Shown here piece by piece: positions 1 through 7,355 of a stretch of DNA of 13,090 nt. The DNA is from Deltaproteobacteria bacterium (GTDB taxonomy: Bacteria > Desulfobacterota > Desulfarculia > Adiutricales > JAGVGV01), in contig JADFXS010000055.1 of assembly GCA_015233515.1 (NCBI GenBank), positions 1 to 13,090 on the forward strand, given 5' to 3'. A model generated the notes under the pieces. The model saw only the letters and a program-made list of their open reading frames with translations. It had not been told where the DNA came from and ran no database searches. Within the stretch, counting starts at the first letter, position 1, and every line of letters starts with the position of its first letter. A program made the translations under genes and the position numbers.

Positions 1-761
1 GAAACTATATGTTCTTGCTCAACAACCACGTCTTATGTCATGCAACCTGGTTGTCGCCACTTGTTCTAGCCCTGGCCGGCGACTCGAACCTCGGTGCGGT
101 AACTTCCAACCTGCTTTTACCATCCTCCCCTCCCTTCTTTCCACATGACCTCCGGAGACCCGACCTAAAGGACCTTTACTTCGTGGATCTCTCCATACTC
201 GGAGTCGGCCGTTATCGGACCGTCAGAGCAGCTTCCACCCACCCACGCATAGTCTCCGGTTGCGCATTATTGACTCGCCGTGACATCATAAATCATGTCG
301 GCGGCTTATTTGACGAAACTCTTCAGATGTATGTCGAAGATACAGACTTTTCGCTTCGTTTGGTAAACATGGGATACAAGCTGTTGGCGGTAAGGGATTC
401 GCTGCTGTATCATCTGCATGGTACGGATACTGAACTCTCGAAAAAACGAGTGCTCACCGCGGTTCGAGCCATAAGAAACAGAGTGCTGGTTTATTTTAAA
501 AATATGAGCTCCATTGAATTTTTCCTGTTCTTCCCCCTGCTCTTTTTCGGCGGACCGATGAAACTATTGGAACTCCCTTTCTCTCGATTAAAAAAAGTAT
601 TCGGTTTTGTCGCTTTCTCGTTTCTTTCTTTTATCGCCATGTTTTTCGCCCTCTTCGCGATAGGTGAATATTTGGAGAAACGCCGCATAATATTGGAACA
701 ACGGCGTGGCGATAGCTTTCACATTTTAAGACATCTTTTCAAAAATCAGGAGGCGAGATGA
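1..761 (+). CDS. Family 2 glycosyltransferase, 3' part (5' end outside window)
   Basis: The frame is open from base 3 and runs in from outside the window, so the ATG at base 9 is an internal Met, not the start. Counting from that Met, the protein shows the second half of a GT2 (rhamnosyltransferase-like) catalytic domain: the NND-type strand end (residues 3-7, here reading LLNNH), a Gly-Cys acceptor-side motif near 84-85, and the GGLFDE...YVEDTDFSLRL block at 98-117, whose Glu-Asp pair includes the likely catalytic base. Two hydrophobic stretches (about 169-185 and 197-219) could anchor the C-terminus in the inner membrane. The enzyme should transfer a sugar from a nucleotide donor to a growing surface glycan at the cytoplasmic face. 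The last residue of the usual Asn-Asn-Asp metal site is His. The stop overlaps the next start by 4 nt. The family assignment is firm; donor and acceptor are unknown. Confidence 0.85.
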   Translation, partial: NYMFLLNNHVLCHATWLSPLVLALAGDSNLGAVTSNLLLPSSPPFFPHDLRRPDLKDLYFVDLSILGVGRYRTVRAASTHPRIVSGCALLTRRDIINHVGGLFDETLQMYVEDTDFSLRLVNMGYKLLAVRDSLLYHLHGTDTELSKKRVLTAVRAIRNRVLVYFKNMSSIEFFLFFPLLFFGGPMKLLELPFSRLKKVFGFVAFSFLSFIAMFFALFAIGEYLEKRRIILEQRRGDSFHILRHLFKNQEAR

Positions 762-2203
762 CACAACCGATCATCCTTCTGACGCCGCCATTGGCGCTCA
801 TGGACCGGATGGGCGCCTTTAGCGAAGGCGGCGCGGTCATGCCCGGTCTGGGGATACTCTATATCGCCTCCTATCTTAGACGTTCCGGGCATGATGTGCG
901 TATCATCGACGCGGAAGGCCTGAATCTGGATATCGCGGCAACCGTTGACACCGTATGTAATTTGAATCCCATCGTGTTGGGGATCAGTTCGACCACGCTC
1001 GGGATCACCGCTTCCGCTGAAGTTGCCGCGGCGGTCAAGGAACGGCGTCCGGATATACTGGTCTATGTCGGTGGTCCCCATGTTACAGCTCTTCCCCAAG
1101 AAACCATGCAGTCTTTTCCGCAGTTCGACGGATGTGTCCTGGGCGACGGAGAAACAAGTTTTGGACGGATGATGGATAATCTAGCGGCTGGACGGCCGTT
1201 AGAAGAAGGTGTCGATGGTTTAATTTTCCGGAAAGAAGAGGAGATCAGGCATCTCGCTAAAAAAAATCATTTGGCCGATCTTGACACATTGCCTTTACCG
1301 GCTTGGGATATTTTGCCTGGATTCCCGCGCATTTATCGGCCGACCTTTCATTCTTACCGCCGCTTGCCCGTGGCCAATATCGTTACGGCCAGAGGCTGCC
1401 CCGGGGTCTGCTCTTTTTGTGATCGCTCCGTATTCGGCCAAACCCCTTATTTCCATTCCATAGATTACGTGGTGGACATGATTGAAAGGCTGGTCAAGGA
1501 TTTCGGCATAAGGGAAATATCGATCAAGGACGATATGTTTGTCATGTCTCCCGAGCGGGTATCGGCGTTTTGTGAGGAAATCATATCTCGAAAGATCGAT
1601 GTCACCTGGTCGTGCAATGCCAGAGTCAACTACGTATCGGAGGCAATGCTTAAAGTCATGCGCCGCGCGGGATGCTGGATGGTGTCCTACGGCATCGAGA
1701 GCGGTTCCGCCCAAATGCTCAAAAAAATGATGAAGGGAATTTCCCTGGAGCAGATTAAAAAAGCTTTGACCTGGACCCGTAAAAACGGGATCGTCAGCAA
1801 AGGTTTTTATATGATCGGCATCCCTGGAGAAACTTTGGATACCCTGAACGCCTCTTTGGAATCCCTTGGAACTCTTCCTTTAGACGAGATAAGCGTTAAC
1901 TTCTACACACCGTTTCCTGGTTCAAAACTGTATGGTGAAGTTTTAAATGAAGGGTTTATCCCAGATTTTCAGGCCATGAATATGCAAAACGTCGTCTATG
2001 TCCCCAAAGATCTTACGGTGTCCCAGCTTCGGAATTATCAAAGAAAAATGATTCGTTCCTTTTATTTACGGCCTAAAAAAATGGCACTTTATGCTGGACG
2101 CGCCGTCACCGATTTTGGTGAGTTAAAAAGAGTCTGGCGAATGGGCAAAATGTTTTTCTCGGCCATGAAAAGCATGTACATCAACCGAAAAGAGCACCCA
2201 TGA
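758..2203 (+). CDS. B12-binding domain radical SAM protein (first of three)
   Basis: This 481-residue protein has an N-terminal Rossmann-like cobalamin-binding domain (about 1-145), with the typical family segments PGLGILYIASYLR near 29-41 and VGGPHVTALPQE at 104-115. No DxHxxG histidine motif is visible, as is usual for this class, so cobalamin would bind base-off without His ligation. The radical SAM core starts with the CxxxCxxC cluster Cys214/Cys218/Cys221, and the YGIESG strand lies at 311-316. Family members (BchE, HpnJ/HpnR, class B methylases) generate a 5'-deoxyadenosyl radical and often methylate or rearrange unactivated carbons in lipids, sugars or natural products. The substrate here is unknown. 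An AGGAGG at 748-753 sits 4 nt before the ATG, and the start overlaps the preceding stop (ATGA), indicating translational coupling. The C-terminus (about 425-481) is basic and aromatic and may touch the membrane. Confidence 0.9.
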   Translation: MTQPIILLTPPLALMDRMGAFSEGGAVMPGLGILYIASYLRRSGHDVRIIDAEGLNLDIAATVDTVCNLNPIVLGISSTTLGITASAEVAAAVKERRPDILVYVGGPHVTALPQETMQSFPQFDGCVLGDGETSFGRMMDNLAAGRPLEEGVDGLIFRKEEEIRHLAKKNHLADLDTLPLPAWDILPGFPRIYRPTFHSYRRLPVANIVTARGCPGVCSFCDRSVFGQTPYFHSIDYVVDMIERLVKDFGIREISIKDDMFVMSPERVSAFCEEIISRKIDVTWSCNARVNYVSEAMLKVMRRAGCWMVSYGIESGSAQMLKKMMKGISLEQIKKALTWTRKNGIVSKGFYMIGIPGETLDTLNASLESLGTLPLDEISVNFYTPFPGSKLYGEVLNEGFIPDFQAMNMQNVVYVPKDLTVSQLRNYQRKMIRSFYLRPKKMALYAGRAVTDFGELKRVWRMGKMFFSAMKSMYINRKEHP

Positions 2204-3675
2204 AAGTTCATCTAATTTTTGCCCCGACCACCTACCAGCTCAACCCCGGAGATCTTGGCAAAGGCATAGACCCGCCGTTGGGTATTCTTTACATTGCCGC
2301 CTATCTGCGCCAATACGGCTCCAGTGGAATTACGATAAAGGCATCGGATGGCATGCTCCTGGGTTATGAAAAGACCTTGGAAGCAATACTGGCTGAAGGC
2401 GCCGATATCGTCGGCCTGTCCACGGTAACCCCAAATGCGCTTGGTGCATATCGGTTGGCAAAAGAAATCCGCGTTAGGATGCCAAATACCCGAATTATAT
2501 TCGGCGGCCCACACTCTACCGCTCTGCCCGAGGAAATATTCAGCCGCTCTACCGCCGATGCGGTGGTCATAGGAGAAGGCGAACAAACTTTTTTGGAGTT
2601 AGTCGAATATTACCGTGGGGGGAACGACGCCGAAAAGCTCGAAAACATACGAGGGATCGCGTACATACGTGACGGATCGCTCTTTCATACCCCGGCGCGG
2701 CCCTTCATTTCAGACCTGGATACGATTCCTTTTCCTGATCGACATCTATTGGACATGAAGCAATATTCAGGCTATCCGCTGTCCAAGGCTCGCCCAAGCA
2801 CCACGATTCTGATATCCAGAGGCTGCCCGTTCAAATGTACGTTCTGTTCCAATAACGTCTGGCGGTGCGGTTCTCCTTTGTACCGCTATCGAAGCCCGGA
2901 AAACGTCGTTTCTGAACTAAAAATGCTTAAAAATGATGGATATAAAGAATTTTTCGACAATTCGGACGAATTCAATACCGGTCTGACCCGCAGCAAACAA
3001 CTCCTTCGAGCCATTATCGACGCCGATCTGAAGATTTTTCTAAAATGCCAGGTCCGGGCGTCTCCAATCGATGACGAACTTGCTGAACTTATGCGCCGGG
3101 CTGGCGTATGGTATCTTCACCTGGGCATTGAATCCGGAAACCCGGAGACCCTGTCCGGCATCCGCAAAAAAATATCGCTTCAAGAAGTTGAACGTTGTTG
3201 CCGCCTATTGAAAAATCAAGGCATCAAAATTTGGGGCCTATTCATGTATTTCAATATTTGGGAAGAAAATGGGATATTGCGCATTGAAGACATGCCCAGC
3301 TCCTTCCGAACCTTTGAATATGCCAAGCACCTCCTCAAACTCGGCCTGATCGATTTTTTCGGCGGCAGCATCACTACGCCTTATCCCGGGTCGGCCCTCT
3401 GGGATATAGTCGAGCGGCATGGTCTGATCAAGCCGGAATGTATAGGTAATTGGGATATGTGGTTTTATAAGCGTGAGTTGAGGCTCATTTCCGTTTTTCC
3501 TGGTGTTCCTGAAGCCGACATCTTCAAACTGCATCAGAAAACGGTCAAATATACGGCCTGGTCCTTGCTCAAAGCCAGGGTTGTGGATGTTCATAATATC
3601 CCGTTCACCTTGCGTAGAACATTTTATTTTCTCAAGAGGGCCTTTTGGCATATCTTCAGACAAATCTTACGTTAA
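2200..3675 (+). CDS. B12-binding domain radical SAM protein (second of three)
   Basis: This 491-residue protein has the same two-domain plan as the preceding gene but is clearly diverged from it, so it is not a recent tandem duplicate. The B12-binding domain covers about 1-140 (PPLGILYIAAYLR at 25-37, FGGPHSTALPEE at 101-112). The 4Fe-4S motif is Cys209/Cys213/Cys216, followed by an extra Cys223. The LGIESG strand, matching the first enzyme's YGIESG, is also present. The protein ends in a strongly basic and aromatic tail rich in Arg, Phe and Trp, consistent with peripheral membrane contact. It probably carries out radical chemistry, possibly methylation, on a glycan or lipid-linked intermediate; this is inferred from context. 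The ATG overlaps the upstream stop by 4 nt, so the two enzymes are probably made in step and may act sequentially. It is the last gene before a 272-base gap. Confidence 0.9.
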   Translation: MKVHLIFAPTTYQLNPGDLGKGIDPPLGILYIAAYLRQYGSSGITIKASDGMLLGYEKTLEAILAEGADIVGLSTVTPNALGAYRLAKEIRVRMPNTRIIFGGPHSTALPEEIFSRSTADAVVIGEGEQTFLELVEYYRGGNDAEKLENIRGIAYIRDGSLFHTPARPFISDLDTIPFPDRHLLDMKQYSGYPLSKARPSTTILISRGCPFKCTFCSNNVWRCGSPLYRYRSPENVVSELKMLKNDGYKEFFDNSDEFNTGLTRSKQLLRAIIDADLKIFLKCQVRASPIDDELAELMRRAGVWYLHLGIESGNPETLSGIRKKISLQEVERCCRLLKNQGIKIWGLFMYFNIWEENGILRIEDMPSSFRTFEYAKHLLKLGLIDFFGGSITTPYPGSALWDIVERHGLIKPECIGNWDMWFYKRELRLISVFPGVPEADIFKLHQKTVKYTAWSLLKARVVDVHNIPFTLRRTFYFLKRAFWHIFRQILR

Positions 3676-3947
3676 CATCTTTTTCTTGCAACTATCTCGA
3701 AAAATATGATATTTTTCATTGTCTAGTTCGGATTTCGGATCATGATCTTTGACCCCGGCGCTGATTTATCATTTGTCTCTTGAAGGCTCCTCGCCGGCTA
3801 TCCCTTGGAGTAGAAAACCATATTGGTTTGTAAAGTATCAAAATTTTTCACCACCCCCAAAGATAAGCCGCTAACCAGGGAGTTAAGATATCCTCAGGAT
3901 CAATGCCGGTCTCATTTCCAATCTATTTCTGACGAAGGGGAACATAC
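3676..3947. other. Intergenic region upstream of the sqdB-like gene
   Basis: No credible coding frame is seen in these 272 bases. A perfect AT-rich palindrome lies near the left end (3699-3717). A Shine-Dalgarno-like AAGGGG at 3935-3940 stands 7 nt before the downstream ATG. No T-run follows the palindrome, so it is not a typical intrinsic terminator. Possible sigma70-like boxes such as TTGTCT (3719-3724) with CATGAT (3741-3746) match only 4 of 6 bases each and are not called. A promoter for the next three genes probably lies here because the gap breaks an otherwise overlapping gene string, but it cannot be placed. Confidence 0.5.
3699..3717. repeat. Perfect AT-rich inverted repeat, possible operator
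   Basis: The arms GAAAAATAT (3699-3707) and ATATTTTTC (3709-3717) are exact reverse complements around one central base. The site starts 24 nt after the stop of the second radical SAM gene. The one-base spacer favours a protein-binding palindrome over an RNA hairpin, and no T-tract follows. A regulator for the downstream sqdB-like unit is one possibility; chance in AT-rich DNA is another. Confidence 0.3.
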
Positions 3948-5129
3948 ATGAAAATAATCATACTCGGCGCTGATGGCTATCTTGGATGGCCGACATGCAT
4001 GGATTTCGCGACAAGAGGCTATGAAGTTGTAGGGGCGGATAACTACCTTCGGCGAACTGTAGCCTTACAAACCTGCTCTGAACCGCTTTTCCTCACTCCT
4101 GATCTTCACGAGCGCGCCAGGATATTCAAGGAGCTTTCAGGCCGCAACATTTCTGTAGAGATCGGAGATTGTTGCGATTTCCGTTTTATTGAACATCTTT
4201 TTAAAACGTATGATCCCGATTGCGTTGTTCATTACGCCGAACAACCGTCAGCCCCCTATTCCATGATCGGGTACGACCAAGCTAAATTGACCCTCAACAA
4301 CAATCTAATGGCGACCTTCAACCTCATTTGGGGCGTCAAGCAATATAAACCCAATTGCCATATCGTCAAATTAGGAACCATGGGTGAATACGGAACGCCT
4401 AATATCGACATTGAAGAAGGATACATCGACATTGAACACAAAGGGCGCCGTCAAAAATTTCTTTACCCCAGACAAGCCGGCAGCCTTTATCACACCACCA
4501 AAATATTGGATACCGACCTGCTGTGGTTCTATGTGCGCACCCATGATCTTCGTGTGACCGACCTCATGCAAGGTCCGGTATATGGCGTTTCCACCAATGA
4601 GACCGACCTGAACGACCAACTTCTTCCGAACTTCCACTATGATGACATTTTTGGTACCGTCCTCAATAGATTCCTCGTACAAGCCGCTGTCGGATTGCCT
4701 TTGACCGTTTATGGCGCGGGCGGACAAACCAGAGGTTATCTGAACATTAGAGACACATTGCAATGTGTGCGTCTGGCCGCGGATAACCCGGCCGATCCCG
4801 GGCAATTGAGGATACTTAATCAATTTACCGAAGTCTTCTCTGTCAACGATCTTGCTGAACTAGTCCGTCAGTCCGGCGAGACCCTAGGGCTCCACGTCCA
4901 GGTGCAACACATTGACAATCCCCGTAAAGAACTGGAAAATCACTATTATAATCCGGTTCACGTCGGTCTCTATGAACTGGGTCTCGAACCTGTCCATCTC
5001 ACTCGAGACTTACTGGCCGTAATGCTTAAAAAAGTGCTTAATTACCGCGATCGCATAGATATCAAAAAGATCCTGCCCCGAGTGAGCTGGTCGCCCGGCT
5101 TCACTACGTCCAAAGACGGCATCCGATGA
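3948..5129 (+). CDS. sqdB: UDP-sulfoquinovose synthase family protein (SqdB/SQD1-like)
   Basis: This 393-residue extended SDR enzyme closely resembles plant SQD1 and bacterial SqdB, as far as I can recall those sequences. The NAD-binding glycine motif is GADGYLG at 7-13 with the family's GW following. The signature KLGTMGEYGTPNIDIEEGY occupies 141-159, the catalytic Tyr181-x3-Lys185 follows, and Thr144 matches the SQD1 active-site Thr. GGQTRGYLNIRDT at 258-270 and NQFTEVFSVN at 291-300 are also characteristic. Known members convert UDP-glucose plus sulfite to UDP-sulfoquinovose via a 4-keto-5-ene intermediate, feeding sulfolipid or, in Sulfolobus (Agl3), glycoprotein N-glycans. One oddity is that the EQRSAPYSM segment I recall from SQD1 reads EQPSAPYSM here, with Pro100 replacing Arg. 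No sulfolipid transferase gene is adjacent. An AAGGGG 7 nt upstream supports the ATG. The stop overlaps the next start. Confidence 0.85.
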   Translation: MKIIILGADGYLGWPTCMDFATRGYEVVGADNYLRRTVALQTCSEPLFLTPDLHERARIFKELSGRNISVEIGDCCDFRFIEHLFKTYDPDCVVHYAEQPSAPYSMIGYDQAKLTLNNNLMATFNLIWGVKQYKPNCHIVKLGTMGEYGTPNIDIEEGYIDIEHKGRRQKFLYPRQAGSLYHTTKILDTDLLWFYVRTHDLRVTDLMQGPVYGVSTNETDLNDQLLPNFHYDDIFGTVLNRFLVQAAVGLPLTVYGAGGQTRGYLNIRDTLQCVRLAADNPADPGQLRILNQFTEVFSVNDLAELVRQSGETLGLHVQVQHIDNPRKELENHYYNPVHVGLYELGLEPVHLTRDLLAVMLKKVLNYRDRIDIKKILPRVSWSPGFTTSKDGIR

Positions 5130-6145
5130 AACGCTGGCTCATTACTGGTGGTTGCGGCTTCATAGGTATAGCCCTTATCCGGCGTTTACTTCACGAATCA
5201 GGCTACTTAATACGCATTGTAGACAACCTTAGTGTCGGATCAAGAGAAAACCTCAAGGAAGTCACAAAGTTCACCGAACCATCCCAAGCGGGACCAGACA
5301 ATTGGAGTGGCGTTCAACTTTTTCCTGGCGATATCCTTGACGAAAAACTTGCCCTGCAAACGGTGCAAGGCGCGGACGCCGTTGTCCACTTGGCGGCCAA
5401 CACGGGTGTTCCCGTTTCGGTCGAATTTCCCCGTGAAGATATGCAAACCAACATCGTTGGTACCTTCAACTATCTGGAGGCCGCTCGCGCTGCGTCTTGC
5501 ACCAAATTTATCTTCGCTTCGAGCGGGGCCACTGTCGGCGAGTGCGTGCCGCCTGTCAATGAAGAACTGCCGTCACGACCGGTCTCCCCATACGGTGCAA
5601 GCAAGCTTGGCGGGGAGGGATATTGCTCCGCCTACTATCACTCTTACGGACTTCAGACAGTCGCCCTTCGCTTCGGCAATGTCTACGGCCCCGGCTCAAG
5701 CCATAAATCCAGCGTGGTGGCCGCATTTCTTCGACGCGCTCGAGAAAAGCTGCCCCTTATCATTTATGGCGATGGCGCCCAAACCCGCGACTTTATCTAT
5801 ATCCATGATATCATTTCCGCTATATTGGCCGCCGCCCATGCTCCTGATATCGGTGGACAAATATTTCAGATCGCCACTAATCGCGAACACACGGTTCTGG
5901 AATTGACCAATATGCTTGTGGAGATACTCGACCGGGACGGATTTGGTCCAATTGGAGTGATACATGAGAAAACCAGGCCTGGTGAAGTGACTCGAAATTT
6001 CTCGGACACTTCGAAAGCCGCCCACATCCTTGGGTGGCGGCCTCAATACGAATTGCGTTCTGGATTGGAAAATACCGTTGCGTGGTTCAAGACCTGGTGC
6101 CTCGCCATGGATTCTAAAACTTCATCTAACGGAAAAGATACTTGA
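5126..6145 (+). CDS. NAD-dependent nucleotide-sugar epimerase/dehydratase (GalE-like)
   Basis: This 339-residue extended short-chain dehydrogenase has the NAD-binding GGCGFIG at 8-14, the DNLSVG segment typical of UDP-hexose 4-epimerases at 33-38, the catalytic Ser/Thr region SSGATVG at 132-138 and Tyr156-x3-Lys160. RFGNVYGPG lies at 182-190 and the GDGAQTRDFIYIHDI block at 215-229. The most likely reaction is C4 epimerisation of a UDP-sugar such as UDP-Glc, UDP-GlcNAc or UDP-GlcA; a 4,6-dehydratase or reductase cannot be excluded. Its start overlaps the sqdB-like stop (ATGA) and its stop overlaps the next start (TTGA), so it is locked between a nucleotide-sugar synthase and a polyprenyl-phosphate-type transferase. 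It may process the same sugar (inference). Length is normal for the family. Confidence 0.88.
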   Translation: MKRWLITGGCGFIGIALIRRLLHESGYLIRIVDNLSVGSRENLKEVTKFTEPSQAGPDNWSGVQLFPGDILDEKLALQTVQGADAVVHLAANTGVPVSVEFPREDMQTNIVGTFNYLEAARAASCTKFIFASSGATVGECVPPVNEELPSRPVSPYGASKLGGEGYCSAYYHSYGLQTVALRFGNVYGPGSSHKSSVVAAFLRRAREKLPLIIYGDGAQTRDFIYIHDIISAILAAAHAPDIGGQIFQIATNREHTVLELTNMLVEILDRDGFGPIGVIHEKTRPGEVTRNFSDTSKAAHILGWRPQYELRSGLENTVAWFKTWCLAMDSKTSSNGKDT

Positions 6146-7191
6146 TTTCCAACATCAGACTCATAGGCGTCGCACTCGGCCTCGTCGGATTCATCATAGT
6201 TTTTATTCATTTCCGCGGAGCGAGATGGCGTAGAAACAGTTTCGTCCTATTGACCATGTGCAGTATCGCTATCCTCGCCGTATCGATCGACCCCGATTTA
6301 GTCAATGTCGCCCAGGATATCTTTCTTTTCAAGGATATCAGTTACGGAAGAATTCTGGCTCTATTGATGTTGACCTCCATGTTTCTATCCATTTTTACGC
6401 TATACCTGTATGACAAAATTGAAAAACTGAAAAGAAACAACGATCTCATGTTTCATTCCTTGTCCTTGTTCGATTCCGAGATGAGGGCTGATATTAAAAA
6501 ACTTTTACGTCCGATAACTATATTGATTCCGGCTTATAATGAAGCCGAGAATCTAAGAATTCTTCTGGCCAAGATGCCTCAGCAAGTTTGTGGCCTGGAC
6601 GTAAGCGTGTTGGTCATCGACGACGGAAGCACGGATGAAACTCGCGACGTGTTGGAAGAGCTGGGCGTCCCTTACTTACGTAATATAATAAATAGAGGAC
6701 AAGGGGCGGCGAGCAGACTCGGATACAATCTCCTCAAGGTCAGCAACGTTCAAATCGGCGTCACCATGGATGCCGACAATCAACATCGGCCGGAAGACCT
6801 CGATACCTTAGTCCGCCCTATCTTGGAAAACAAAAGCGACTTGGTCATCGGCTCACGGCGGTTGGGAGAAACCAAAAGCCGATCTTTGCTACGCAACATC
6901 GGCGTGGTTTTTTACTCTTCGGTCATAAGCCTTTTTATCGGAGTCAAGCTTACTGACTGCAGCAGTGGGTACAAAGCCTTCAGCCGGCGCTGGATGACAA
7001 ACGTGATACTTCTTGAGGATCAATTCCAGTCCACCGAGGTTCTAATAACCACCGTCAAGAAAGGATTGCGGGTCAGCGAGGTTCCAGTGACCATTGAATG
7101 CCGAACTCATGGCAAAAGCAAAAAAGGAACCGACTTGTTCTATGCCGGCCAAGTGGCAAAGGCCCTCATCAAAGCTTGGTGGAGAAAATAG
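6142..7191 (+). CDS. Membrane-anchored DPM1-like GT2 with N-terminal DUF2304-like domain
   Basis: This 349-residue protein has two parts. Residues 1-115 carry three hydrophobic segments (about 4-23, 33-49, 70-90) and a charged linker, resembling the small membrane family DUF2304, which often accompanies GT2 genes. Residues 124-349 form a dolichol-phosphate-mannose-synthase-like GT2 domain: ILIPAYNEAENL at 127-138, VIDDGSTDE at 158-166, the metal-binding DAD at 210-212 followed by NQHRPEDL, and IGSRRLGE at 236-243. Such enzymes move one sugar from UDP- or GDP-sugar to polyprenyl phosphate at the membrane. The start is TTG at 6142, overlapping the upstream stop. The next in-frame Met, at residue 39, would delete the first membrane segment, so TTG is preferred. 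Donor identity is unknown; the product of the two preceding enzymes is a natural candidate (inference). Confidence 0.85.
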   Translation: MISNIRLIGVALGLVGFIIVFIHFRGARWRRNSFVLLTMCSIAILAVSIDPDLVNVAQDIFLFKDISYGRILALLMLTSMFLSIFTLYLYDKIEKLKRNNDLMFHSLSLFDSEMRADIKKLLRPITILIPAYNEAENLRILLAKMPQQVCGLDVSVLVIDDGSTDETRDVLEELGVPYLRNIINRGQGAASRLGYNLLKVSNVQIGVTMDADNQHRPEDLDTLVRPILENKSDLVIGSRRLGETKSRSLLRNIGVVFYSSVISLFIGVKLTDCSSGYKAFSRRWMTNVILLEDQFQSTEVLITTVKKGLRVSEVPVTIECRTHGKSKKGTDLFYAGQVAKALIKAWWRK

Positions 7192-7198
7192 TCATATC

Positions 7199-7216
7199 AG
7201 GCCCGCCAGGCTTTTT
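7199..7216 (+). terminator. Weak candidate intrinsic terminator
   Basis: Eight bases after the GT2 stop, AGGCC (7199-7203) can pair with GGCTT (7209-7213), including one G-U pair, around a five-base loop, and three more T follow. The stem is short and the T-run brief, so termination would be partial at best. Its place at the end of an overlapping three-gene unit is the main support. Confidence 0.3.
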
Positions 7217-7275
7217 GTATCAAGAGGATGATGGCTGACTTAGCGCTTCGCGAGATTGAGTCGCCTGATTTGATC

Positions 7276-7296
7276 CAGGGATCGATAAAATCCCTG
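7276..7296 (+). repeat. Hairpin in the leader of the methyltransferase gene
   Basis: CAGGGAT (7276-7282) and ATCCCTG (7290-7296) are exact reverse complements separated by seven bases. The site lies 59 nt before the next start codon. No T-run follows, so it is not a terminator. It could fold in the mRNA leader, bind a regulator, or be incidental. The rest of the 164-base gap (7192-7355) shows no coding frame or clear promoter. Confidence 0.3.
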
Positions 7297-7355
7297 TCCA
7301 TCTTAATAGACTTGCTTTCAATAGCCTCTTTTCCGCCCGATCGGAGACGCCGCCT

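Noticed and set aside
758..3675. Tandem duplication of the first two radical SAM genes
   Set aside because: The domain plan is shared, but the sequences outside family motifs differ too much for a recent duplication, and no DNA repeat is visible.
3686..3710. TTGCAA and TATGAT as a promoter
   Set aside because: The spacer is only 13 bases and the second box falls inside the palindrome, so this is not a credible sigma70 promoter.
4371..4823. 150-residue minus-strand open frame
   Set aside because: It is antisense to the most conserved part of the SqdB-like gene and has no domain pattern.
5232..5906. 224-residue plus-strand open frame in another phase
   Set aside because: It is a shadow of the GalE-like epimerase, which has all its motifs. 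The alternative translation shows none.
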